The notes below the pieces were generated by a model that saw only the letters and a list, made by a program, of their open reading frames with translations, ran no database searches and was not told the origin of the DNA. A stretch of 64,000 nucleotides of DNA. Origin: JAJYKC01 sp035545735 (GTDB taxonomy: Bacteria > Acidobacteriota > Terriglobia > Bryobacterales > Bryobacteraceae). The stretch lies in assembly GCA_035545735.1 (NCBI GenBank), contig DASZXS010000027.1, positions 62,001-126,000 on the forward strand, given 5' to 3'. Both the position numbers and the translations under genes were made by a program. Shown here one piece after another: positions 1 to 7,166 of the stretch. Every line of letters starts with the position of its first letter. Position 1 is the stretch's first letter.

Positions 1-34
1 CGTGGTCGCCCGGCGGAAGATTTGAGCGCTCCGC

Positions 35-961
35 ATGACCTTTGGCATCGAACTGGAGTTCTTTTTGCTCGATGCGGCCGGCGAGCCGGCCATGAATTCG
101 ACGATGGAGGTAATCCGGCTTTGGCGCCTGCGCCGGCTGCCGAATAGTCCTGTCCCGGAACTGGGCAGTTTTCAGATCGAGTTGAATCCAGGTCCCTGGC
201 CCCTGTCGCCCGAAGGAATCGAACGGGCTCTTGCGGAGTTGCGCCGGGATGTGACTCACCTGAACGAATGCGCTTCCGACCTCGGCTACTCCGTCTGTGC
301 CGATCCTTTGACGCCTCGTATTTCCGCGCGGCATCTCGCGCACCCTTGCTTGCTCGCCCCCGATGCACGCAGCCGCGCCACATCTTCTTACTTCAGCCGG
401 AGCCAGGCGACCGTTCGATTCGCGAACGGGGATACATTCGTCTTTCCAGGCGAGACCGTGCTGGCGTGCCTCAATGAAATACATATTCACGTGCAAGGCG
501 CCGACGACCGGAGTACGATTCAGCTCTTCAACGAATTCAACCTGCATGGACCGGCGCTTGTCCGGGACTACCAGACGCCTATCCGCGTGAACGGTGAGTT
601 GCTGGACCGCGCCTGCACAACCATGCGCTTATTCGAGGAGGCCGATGGCGAACCGAATCTGACGGGGACGCTGCGGCGCGTGGGATGCCTGCCAGATCCC
701 GTACATTCCTACGCGGCTTACCAGCACGCCGTGGAGACATTTCGCCCCATACCCTGCGCAGGTCTCGATCCGCCGTTTCTCAATCTCGAGTCGAGTGTAT
801 GGTTCTGGACCCGGTTGCGCGGCTGCCCCGGGTCGTTGCGCGCCGAATTTCGTCCCATGGATATGGGGCCTGACTGGGAGCGCCGGGTTCGCTTTCTTGC
901 CGGGAGAGCCCGCCTCCTGTTGGATACGGGCCGGTTCGAATATTCACAGTTATCCGCCTGA
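35..961 (+). CDS. GCS2-like ATP-dependent carboxylate-amine ligase
   Basis: The 308-residue protein resembles the glutamate-cysteine ligase type 2/YbdK fold. It opens with GIELEFF (the family's G[IV]E[LE]EF strand), has an ELNPGPWPLSP segment near residue 49, a LNEIHIHV strand near residue 146 that matches the family's metal-binding His strand, and a C-terminal LRAEFRPMDM strand. Family members join an amino acid to a carboxylate using ATP. An in-frame TGA at 23-25 makes ATG 35 the first possible start. A short frame 2-25 ending in that TGA could be the tail of an upstream gene. It lies 30 bp before the radical SAM gene, on the same strand, so it probably belongs to the same biosynthetic operon. 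The substrate cannot be read from the sequence; it need not be glutamate or cysteine. Confidence 0.7.
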   Translation: MTFGIELEFFLLDAAGEPAMNSTMEVIRLWRLRRLPNSPVPELGSFQIELNPGPWPLSPEGIERALAELRRDVTHLNECASDLGYSVCADPLTPRISARHLAHPCLLAPDARSRATSSYFSRSQATVRFANGDTFVFPGETVLACLNEIHIHVQGADDRSTIQLFNEFNLHGPALVRDYQTPIRVNGELLDRACTTMRLFEEADGEPNLTGTLRRVGCLPDPVHSYAAYQHAVETFRPIPCAGLDPPFLNLESSVWFWTRLRGCPGSLRAEFRPMDMGPDWERRVRFLAGRARLLLDTGRFEYSQLSA

Positions 962-991
962 GAAATAGATTCGCCTGAGAAGGAGCCGAAA

Positions 992-3466
992 ATGAGTACA
1001 GCCACCGGAACCGCAGCGGGACCTAAGACCTTCATCGTGGATTGTGGCCAGGGAACATTCCCGGTGAGAGAGAATCAATCGATCCTCGACGCGACACGAG
1101 GTTCGGGAATCGCGATTCCCCATACCTGCGGAGGGGAGGGCAAGTGCCTGACCTGCCGGTTTGAGCTGCTGGAAGGAGAAATCAGTGCTCCCAACTCCGT
1201 CGAGTCGGCAAATCTGGACCGGCTGAAGGGCAAAAGGCTGTCTTGTCAGAATACCGTCACCAGCGACCTGAAGCTGAGGTTCGAAGGCCCCGTCCGGCTT
1301 GTCGAACCGATATCCGCCGGAATCAGTTGGGAAGGCGGGGAAGACGGCCCGCAAATCCAAGTGGCGGCCCGTCCGAATCCGCGGCTTCAACGAGATCGCG
1401 CCATGCTGGTGGCTGCCGACCGTGCTCCTACGCTCTCCCAGGCCGAAATGAATGCGGTGTTGAAAAGTATCTCCGAGAGCGACGCGTTGGAGATAAAGCG
1501 GGGTACGCTGCGACCGGCCCCGGTCTTCGATTCCGAAGGCTGGACGGATGAAGAGTTCCGGTCCGCCCGACGGCGCGAACGGCTGCTCTATTTCAACATG
1601 GAGTTCACGAACCGCTGCAACTTGGCCTGCACGGGATGTTTTGCGGGTTTCGGCGATGTAAAGAACGTCTTCGAACTCGAAAAATTCGAACCGGGCTTTG
1701 TGAATGTAAATGCCACAAAGTCCCCCCTCGAACTGGCCGAGCTCTACGACATAATCGACCAGGCGGCGGACCTGGGGGCAAAGACCGCGGATCTGATCGG
1801 GGGCGGCGAGCCTCTCTCTTCGCCCATCTTCTTCCATCTTGCGGAGAGGGCGGTACAGCGCGGCATGCAGGTAGAGGTTTTCACGAACGGCACGCTGATT
1901 GACCGCAAGAAGGCTGAGCACATGGCCGCGCTCAAAGTCGTCCCATACGTGAAGCTGTATAGCACCAGATCCTGGGTGCACGATCAGATGGTCGGGGTGA
2001 GGGGCGGCTGGCGGAAAGTCGTGGAAGGTATCGATAATCTGATGGACGCCGGGTACGGCGGCGATAAACTTCCCATCTCGCTCGAAAGCATCGTGGTGCG
2101 CAAGAACCTGGAAGACTTGCCGACCATGTGGAGATACGCGCGCGAGCGCGGCATGATCCCCTATTTCGAAAGATTCGTCGGCTGCCACTATGACGGAGAC
2201 CCAGGCGAGCTTCTGTCTCCCATGGAGCTCAAGCACCTCTGGGAAGAGCTCTGGCTGCTCGATCGCGGTGAATACGGATTCACCTGGCCGATTCTACCCC
2301 TCCGGGTGGGCTACTCCTGCCTGGCGAACTTCTATTCTCTCTACGTCAACTACGAGGGGGATGTGCGCCCCTGCAGCGGCACGTTCGTTCCTCTGGGGAA
2401 TACGCGGCAGTCGAAACTGGCGCAGATTCTGGCTGAGAGCCCCGTAGTGAAGGATCTCCGCGAATACGAGAGGCCTGTCGATAGCTGGTGCGCGAGTTGC
2501 TACTACTACGAAAGTGACCGGTGCCCCGGATGCCGGGGGATGGCCCAGGCGAAGGGCAGTTACATGGCGGATGACCCGCTGTGCTTCCACAACCCCCGCA
2601 ATCTGACCGCCGAGTCCGATCCCCGCAACACGCCTCATCTGAGCAAGATGCCGACAACAATCCTGAAGAAACACCCCGGGTTGTTCGGTGCGCGCGACAA
2701 ACTGCTTCAACATCCGATCTACCTGACAGTCGATTCCATTGAAAGGCTCCGTGTCTTCATGGAGGATCACGTATTCGCTGTTTGGGACTTTATGTCCGTT
2801 GCGAAACGGCTCCAGCGCGACCTGACATGTGTCGCTCTTCCATGGACGCCCTCGGAAGATCCGGGTCTCGCCCGTTTCATCAACGAGATTATTCATAGTG
2901 AGGAGAGCGACGAGGGCCCGGACGGAGTTCCCGCAAGCCACCTGGAACTTTACCTTTCCGCCATGCGGGAAGTGGGCGCGGATACCACTCCCTTTCTAAA
3001 TTTTCTCGGCGCACTGAAGGCCGGCAGCACTCCGGCCGCTGCGTTGAGAGCACAGCGCGTTCCGAAACACGTTTCGGACTTCGTCCTTCGCACTCTGGAC
3101 GTCGCGATGAACGGACATACCGTGGAGGTCGCCGCGGATTTTCTTTACGGCCGCGAGGACATCATCCCTGAAATGTTCCAGCGCATCCTTCTTCACTGGA
3201 ATGATCCTGACTCGGAAGTGCCGACGTTTAAGTTCTATCTCGAACGTCACATCGAGCTGGACGGCGGCAATCACGGCCCTGCCGCGCGGCGAATGCTGGA
3301 ACGGCTTGCCGGAGACGATGAAAATCTATGGGATAAAGCCGCTCTTGCCGCTCAAGGCGGCATCGACGCGCGAATTCGGCTTTGGGAGGGCATCTACCAA
3401 AAGCTCGGCGTCTTGTCCCTGCATGCGCCGCCTCCGGATTTCGTGGCAGTGGAAGCGCTGCAGTAA
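992..3466 (+). CDS. Ferredoxin-radical SAM-SPASM-DUF3050 fusion enzyme
   Basis: This 824-residue protein has three parts. Residues 12-100 are a plant-type [2Fe-2S] ferredoxin with Cys46, 52, 55 and 85 in exact C-x5-C-x2-C-x29-C spacing. Residues ~200-535 are a radical SAM core (CNLACTGC, Cys209/213/216) followed by a SPASM-type auxiliary cluster region rich in Cys (443, 461, 500, 503, 511, 514, 531). Residues ~570-805 match DUF3050, a heme-oxygenase-like helical fold, with the hallmark HVFAVWDFMS near 593, plus ESDE, SHLELY, HTVEVAADF, GREDIIPE and ERHIELDGGNHG blocks that could supply diiron ligands. SPASM enzymes usually modify peptides; heme-oxygenase-like diiron proteins perform oxidations. 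The built-in ferredoxin could feed electrons to either centre. AGAAGGAG lies just before the ATG. I know no characterised enzyme with this domain order. Confidence 0.88.
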   Translation: MSTATGTAAGPKTFIVDCGQGTFPVRENQSILDATRGSGIAIPHTCGGEGKCLTCRFELLEGEISAPNSVESANLDRLKGKRLSCQNTVTSDLKLRFEGPVRLVEPISAGISWEGGEDGPQIQVAARPNPRLQRDRAMLVAADRAPTLSQAEMNAVLKSISESDALEIKRGTLRPAPVFDSEGWTDEEFRSARRRERLLYFNMEFTNRCNLACTGCFAGFGDVKNVFELEKFEPGFVNVNATKSPLELAELYDIIDQAADLGAKTADLIGGGEPLSSPIFFHLAERAVQRGMQVEVFTNGTLIDRKKAEHMAALKVVPYVKLYSTRSWVHDQMVGVRGGWRKVVEGIDNLMDAGYGGDKLPISLESIVVRKNLEDLPTMWRYARERGMIPYFERFVGCHYDGDPGELLSPMELKHLWEELWLLDRGEYGFTWPILPLRVGYSCLANFYSLYVNYEGDVRPCSGTFVPLGNTRQSKLAQILAESPVVKDLREYERPVDSWCASCYYYESDRCPGCRGMAQAKGSYMADDPLCFHNPRNLTAESDPRNTPHLSKMPTTILKKHPGLFGARDKLLQHPIYLTVDSIERLRVFMEDHVFAVWDFMSVAKRLQRDLTCVALPWTPSEDPGLARFINEIIHSEESDEGPDGVPASHLELYLSAMREVGADTTPFLNFLGALKAGSTPAAALRAQRVPKHVSDFVLRTLDVAMNGHTVEVAADFLYGREDIIPEMFQRILLHWNDPDSEVPTFKFYLERHIELDGGNHGPAARRMLERLAGDDENLWDKAALAAQGGIDARIRLWEGIYQKLGVLSLHAPPPDFVAVEALQ

Positions 3467-3491
3467 TGCGTTTTCGGAAATCGGGAAAATC

Positions 3492-3866
3492 GTGACGCTG
3501 CGACAGGTGCTGGCTGTCAAACTCCACGGGCTGTGCGTCACTCGCGCCGAACTCTACTATACCGGCTCGATCGTGCTTCCGGAATCGATTTGCAAAACCG
3601 CCGGCCTAATGGAGGGAGATCAGGTGTCGGTATACAACTTCCATTCGGGTCATCGCTACGAAACCTACGTTCTGCACGGACCGCCCAATCAGGTCAGTGT
3701 AAACGGCCCCAGCGCCCGGTTGTCGCAGGTGGGGGATCGCCTGGTGGTTGTTCAGTATGTCTTGACGGATGAGAATTCGCAGCCAAAGCTATTTTTTATG
3801 AATGCGGAAAATGAGATCGTGTCTCCCGCGGAAGTCTTTCGAGGAGCCGCGGCTTCCCGCTATTGA
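3492..3866 (+). CDS. PanD-like pyruvoyl-dependent decarboxylase
   Basis: The 124-residue frame aligns along its length with aspartate 1-decarboxylase. It keeps VKLHGLCVTRAELYYTGS, so the Lys and His near positions 10 and 12, the Tyr, and the Gly-Ser self-cleavage pair that yields the pyruvoyl group are present. HRYETY and SVNGPSA match the substrate-binding RFSTY and SVNGAAA blocks, with Ala to Pro in the last. The Glu before Gly-Ser in PanD is Thr here. GTG 3492 is chosen because it gives the family's length and N-terminus; an open frame runs further upstream inside the radical SAM gene. It follows that gene by 25 bp. It may be the housekeeping beta-alanine enzyme, but its position suggests decarboxylation of an acidic residue or product of this locus. 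The 3' end overlaps the convergent PqqD-like gene by 7 bp. Confidence 0.75.
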   Translation: MTLRQVLAVKLHGLCVTRAELYYTGSIVLPESICKTAGLMEGDQVSVYNFHSGHRYETYVLHGPPNQVSVNGPSARLSQVGDRLVVVQYVLTDENSQPKLFFMNAENEIVSPAEVFRGAAASRY

Positions 3867-4288
3867 TCGCACCGCAGCGGCTGCTCGGTGAATTCGCGGA
3901 TGTGCCCCAGGCACAACAGTCTTGGCTTCGAGTACCCGCGCAGCGCCGGCAAATCGAATCCGGCGGTTGTTGCGGCGCCTGAAAACTCATCCGTTCGCGG
4001 CGCCAGCAGCCCCGCCGTCGAGAGATCCGTGACAAAATCGCTCAGATCTTGTTCGACGTCTTCGGCTTTAATTCCGAACAATCCGGCCAGGTGGCGGGCA
4101 GTCTCCGCAAGGGAGCGTCCAGCCACGATCCCGGACCAGATCGAGGCTCCGGCCGGACAAAGCTCGAAGAACCGGGCGGAAGAGAGTTGCAGGATCAGGA
4201 GCGTCCCACCGACAAGCCTGGTCACCACATCCGGCGGCACCCGGAAGCCGGTCGCGGTCCCGTCAGCGGCGCAACGGGCGTCTGTCAC
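3860..4288 (-). CDS. PqqD-like peptide-binding protein (RRE)
   Basis: The 142-residue protein has the PqqD family pattern from about residue 14 to 100: VPPDVVTRLVGGTLLILQLSSARFFEL, then a CPAGASIWSGIVAGRS helix, and a segment in which a helical repeat ends in DFVTDLSTAGLL. PqqD-type domains are RiPP recognition elements that hold a precursor peptide for a radical SAM or other tailoring enzyme. A ~40-residue tail without a recognised domain follows. The ATG overlaps the stop of the oxygenase gene (ATGA at 4288-4285), so the two are translationally coupled. No other PqqD-like domain is seen in the window, so this is the likely partner of the radical SAM protein encoded convergently. Confidence 0.8.
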   Translation of the reverse strand: MTDARCAADGTATGFRVPPDVVTRLVGGTLLILQLSSARFFELCPAGASIWSGIVAGRSLAETARHLAGLFGIKAEDVEQDLSDFVTDLSTAGLLAPRTDEFSGAATTAGFDLPALRGYSKPRLLCLGHIREFTEQPLRCDQ

Positions 4289-5388
4289 AGCAGTCCCGCG
4301 CTTCCTGCCCGTTCAAAGCGCGTCCTGGCCTCGAAGTAAGAGTAGTTCACGTAGGCGACCTGAAGATGCCGCTCGCCGCTCCCCGCGGAAAATCCGGTTC
4401 TGCCGTGTAACACGCGTTCGTTGCGGAAAACGAGGCATTCGCCGGCTTGTAGGCGGTAGCGAAATTGCCGCGACGGGTCGTTGAGCAGCCGCGTGAAGCG
4501 CGAATAGGCCTGATAAAGAGCCGGCATTTCGTCGAAAGGAAATCGCCAGTTTCTCGTATGGGGATGTCCCGCGTGTATGCCTGTCGGACGGCCGGCGTCG
4601 TCGATTTCGATCACCGGGCGAATCCGTTTGTGATGATAGCGCCAGCGGCCATACAGTTGATGAAACGGCAGGCCGGTTCGCGTAAGCAAATCGAAGCCTG
4701 CCGGGTCCTCGCTCCGGAAGTGTTCCGCGGCCGCGAACCCGTCAACCAGAATAGACATGCCGCCGTCGGATTCATTCCGGATGCAGTGCAGGAAGCTGAG
4801 AACCGGCGGAAAATGCATGTAAACGGAATAGTCCGTGTGAGGATCGAGCGGATATCCCGTTTCCCCCAAATCATTTGCGTCCGGCCGCGCCCGCAGAGGC
4901 GCCACCTGACCAAATTCAGTCGGCTGGATGGGTCCGATGCTGGACAGGAAAGGAATAAGCTGATTCTCTTCGATGTCCCTCAGCAGGGCGAAGCCATGCC
5001 GCCGCACCTCATCTCCCCAGGCAGTCGCGTCGACCACCCGAAACGCTTCCGGCCGGCTGAATTCCCACCGGGATCGATGCCAAAGCTCAATTTCATCGGG
5101 TTCTTCGGGCGGCTGGCAATCATAGGCATGGCTTCGCAGCCACGAACGGCTATAAGTTGTCTGGTGGGGAGGGAATTCGTCCCAGGTTATATAAATAAAC
5201 TGTTCATCCTGAGAAAAATTCAGAATATGTGGATTTAACCCGGTGGTGGTTATGTCAAAAAGCTTCTGAAGCGTGCCGGGATCCTGACAGAGGCCGCAGG
5301 GACAATTATCGCGCAGCCAAACCAAATGAAAGCGCATTCCGTCGATTTCCATCGACTCGAATGCATTACCAACAGAATTATGCATCAA
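4285..5388 (-). CDS. Gamma-butyrobetaine hydroxylase-like Fe(II)/2OG oxygenase
   Basis: The 367-residue protein is a TauD/TfdA-superfamily dioxygenase. Residues ~10-95 form the DUF971-like N-terminal domain with Cys29, Cys31 and Cys34 (WLRDNCPCGLC) and a downstream His, the zinc site known from gamma-butyrobetaine hydroxylase. The catalytic domain has the iron triad His184-x-Asp186 (DPHTDYSVY) and His328 (RVLHGRTGF), with Arg340 (GERHLQVAYVN) placed to bind 2-oxoglutarate. The family hydroxylates trimethylamino acids or related amines. It is the second gene of the minus-strand arm, 42 bp after the repeat-peptide gene, so its substrate could be residues of that peptide or a small molecule made from it. 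No carnitine-pathway gene is nearby. Confidence 0.85.
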   Translation of the reverse strand: MMHNSVGNAFESMEIDGMRFHLVWLRDNCPCGLCQDPGTLQKLFDITTTGLNPHILNFSQDEQFIYITWDEFPPHQTTYSRSWLRSHAYDCQPPEEPDEIELWHRSRWEFSRPEAFRVVDATAWGDEVRRHGFALLRDIEENQLIPFLSSIGPIQPTEFGQVAPLRARPDANDLGETGYPLDPHTDYSVYMHFPPVLSFLHCIRNESDGGMSILVDGFAAAEHFRSEDPAGFDLLTRTGLPFHQLYGRWRYHHKRIRPVIEIDDAGRPTGIHAGHPHTRNWRFPFDEMPALYQAYSRFTRLLNDPSRQFRYRLQAGECLVFRNERVLHGRTGFSAGSGERHLQVAYVNYSYFEARTRFERAGSAGLL

Positions 5389-5430
5389 AAAGGATCGCAG
5401 GCATCTCGCGCCTGCGCAATGCGGGAAGAC

Positions 5431-5652
5431 CTATGCTCCCAAACGCGATGCGGGACCGCCGGCGTCCTGGTTGGAAGCGCTTTTCATTTCTGATATTACG
5501 CCAGGGTGGCGAGCGATACCGGGATGGCGGGCAATGCCCGGGTGACGGGCCAGACCAGGATGGCGGGCAATTCCAGTATGGCGAGCGATGCCGGAGTGAC
5601 GAGCCAGGCCCGCGGTCCGTCCGGCAAGCGGCCGGATTTCATATTCTTTCAT
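5431..5652 (-). CDS. Candidate RiPP precursor with ARH hexapeptide repeats
   Basis: This 73-residue peptide has a 14-residue leader-like start (MKEYEIRPLAGRTA), six hexapeptides of form G[I/L]ARH[S/T/P] at residues 15-50, and a 23-residue tail. Coding is supported in four ways. A GAGGAG ribosome site sits 8-9 bases before ATG 5652. A near-consensus promoter lies upstream. The gene is followed at 42 bp by the oxygenase and then by the PqqD-like gene. The six units keep Ala-Arg-His without exception while their codons vary at third positions (GCT/GCC, CGT/CGC, CAC/CAT), as expected when protein sequence is under selection. It is not recognised from any known family. It could instead be a repeat peptide with a binding role, since Arg/His-rich repeats can bind metals or nucleic acids. 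Confidence 0.75.
   Translation of the reverse strand: MKEYEIRPLAGRTAGLARHSGIARHTGIARHPGLARHPGIARHPGIARHPGVISEMKSASNQDAGGPASRLGA
5503..5610 (-). repeat. Six tandem 18-bp coding repeats (GxARHx)
   Basis: Six head-to-tail 18-bp units encode GLARHS, GIARHT, GIARHP, GLARHP, GIARHP and GIARHP, with a seventh truncated Gly-Val after them. Units differ mainly at silent positions, and the first two units carry the only changes at the sixth residue. This argues for old, selected duplication rather than recent slippage. Confidence 0.9.
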
Positions 5653-5711
5653 TCGTATCTCCTCTGCATTTTCCGGAATTTATGTAAACAAACAGGAAAT
5701 TAATCTGATTT

Positions 5712-5740
5712 AGTACATCACGGGCTGTATATCTTGTCAA
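5712..5740 (-). promoter_or_regulatory. Sigma-70-like promoter of the repeat-peptide operon
   Basis: On the minus strand TTGACA (5740-5735) is followed by a 17-base spacer and TGTACT (5717-5712). The -35 is perfect and the -10 matches 4 of 6. It lies about 60 bases before the peptide's ATG, leaving an AT-rich leader. Confidence 0.7.
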
Positions 5741-5847
5741 GGGGGCGCGCCGCACGCGTTGGGGTGTAAGGCAGCGTTCTCCGTAGTGGAACAGTTCAAC
5801 GGCCGGGCTACCGCCGTTGCTCGAATCGTGGACCTTGCAGGAGGGTT

Positions 5848-5900
5848 CCGGGCCGGTCAGCCGGCGGAGGTCCCGTGGACCACCGTCATTTCCGGCCCGG
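5848..5900. repeat. Inverted repeat after trigger factor gene
   Basis: CCGGGCCGG at 5848-5856 pairs with CCGGCCCGG at 5892-5900. Between them GGTCC-CGT-GGACC at about 5869-5881 makes a smaller hairpin. The structure begins 5 bases past the tig stop. It has no clear T-run, so it may be an mRNA 3' stabiliser or a Rho-independent-like pause rather than a classic terminator. The rest of 5653-5905 holds only the promoter and leader described above. Confidence 0.5.
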
Positions 5901-5905
5901 TGTGT

Positions 5906-7165
5906 TTACTCGGCTTCTTTGCGGGCGTTCTCGAACAGGAAGCTGAGAGTCTTTTCCGTGCGGATGTGGCTCGCGATGCGGCGCAGCGTGCCATCCTTCT
6001 CAAGCTTTTTGCGCAGGGCGGCCACTGGCTCTCGCTCGTGGCGGGCGATGTGCTGAACCTCGTGGTCCACGTCTTCCTGGGAAGCGTGGATCGCTTCGCG
6101 CTCCGCAATCTTGTCCAGAATGAGTGAAGCTTTCACGTCTTTCAGCGCCTTCGGGCGTTGGGCTTCCTTCGCCTTCGACCAGTCGATCTTCAGCGATTCA
6201 GGATCGATCCCCCGCGACACCAGCCCCCGGAGCGAATTCTCGACGTTCATTTCAATCTGGCGCTCTACGAAGGCCTCGGGAACCGCGAAGTCGTGCGCCT
6301 CCACCAGCTTCTCTACCAACTTCTCTTTCGCTTCGTTCTGGGCGGCTCTTTCGCGGCCGAGGAAGATATCCTTGCGGAGCGCTTCCCGTAGTTCGTCCAG
6401 TGTTTTGTAATCGCCCAGGTCCTGGGCGAATTCGTCGTTCAGGTCAGGCAGTTCCTTCGAACGGATGCCCTTCAGCTCAATCCGGAAGCGGACCGTTTTT
6501 CCCGCCAGCCGTTCCTGCCCGTAGTCCTCCGGGTAGGTAATATCGAATTCCTTCGACTCGCCGGGAGACATGTCCCGCAGGGCTTCGCTGAAGGCCGGCA
6601 ATGTGTCAGGATCTCCGATGTGAAGCACCAATTCATCCTGGTGCACGGGTTCCGCAACGCCGGAGAGGCTCGAAAGGGATACAACCGCGTGGTCTCCGTC
6701 CGCTGCCGGGCGGGGGTCGATGTTGATGAATTGCGCCTTCTGGTCGCGCAACTCCTCCAGCCGCTTGTCGATATCCTCGGCAGTGACCTCGGGTTCTTTA
6801 TAGGAAACGGTCAGGCCGCGATATTCGCCCAGTTCGACCACCGGGGCGACCTCAAACTCAGCCTTGAACCGGAGTGGTTCTCCCGGCTCAAAATGGACTT
6901 CCTTAATGCCAGGAGTCCCCACCACCTGAAGATTGTCTTCGTCAAACCGGCGGCGTAAGTGCTTTGGAATCAGCTCTTCCAGTACGTCCTGCCGAACCTG
7001 GCTCGCGAATTTTGAGCGGATCAGGCTGGCCGGCGCTTTGCCGGGGCGAAATCCAGGGAGCTTCGCCTTCTTTTGAATGTTGGTGACCACACGTTCCGTC
7101 TCGCTCGAGATCTCCTCAAGAGGAACGGTGATTTCAAGTTCGTGCTTGCATCCTTCGACGTGCAT
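5906..7165 (-). CDS. tig: Trigger factor
   Basis: Ribosome-associated chaperone and peptidyl-prolyl isomerase. From ATG 7165 the 419-residue protein starts MHVEGCKHELEIT and has the ribosome-binding signature GFRPGKAP near residue 39, an FKBP-like domain at roughly 145-235 (GDHAVVSL, PEDYGQERLAGKTVRF) and the helical C-terminal chaperone arms. An in-frame TTG at 7183 would add six residues and overlap metK; ATG 7165, one base after the metK stop, fits the family better. It is translationally coupled to metK, which is unusual, since tig often precedes clpP. Confidence 0.95.
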   Translation of the reverse strand: MHVEGCKHELEITVPLEEISSETERVVTNIQKKAKLPGFRPGKAPASLIRSKFASQVRQDVLEELIPKHLRRRFDEDNLQVVGTPGIKEVHFEPGEPLRFKAEFEVAPVVELGEYRGLTVSYKEPEVTAEDIDKRLEELRDQKAQFINIDPRPAADGDHAVVSLSSLSGVAEPVHQDELVLHIGDPDTLPAFSEALRDMSPGESKEFDITYPEDYGQERLAGKTVRFRIELKGIRSKELPDLNDEFAQDLGDYKTLDELREALRKDIFLGRERAAQNEAKEKLVEKLVEAHDFAVPEAFVERQIEMNVENSLRGLVSRGIDPESLKIDWSKAKEAQRPKALKDVKASLILDKIAEREAIHASQEDVDHEVQHIARHEREPVAALRKKLEKDGTLRRIASHIRTEKTLSFLFENARKEAE

Positions 7166-7166
7166 C

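Noticed and set aside
950..2236. 428-codon minus-strand frame opposite the radical SAM gene
   Set aside because: Shadow; the radical SAM motifs are on the plus strand.
5506..5703. Plus-strand Met/Ala/Ser-rich frame opposite the ARH repeat
   Set aside because: It has no ribosome site or promoter and its repeat is less regular; the minus-strand frame has all of these and third-position variation.
6025..6060. IARH string in trigger factor matching the repeat peptide
   Set aside because: A single QHIARHER in a helical region of a conserved protein is chance, not a second precursor.
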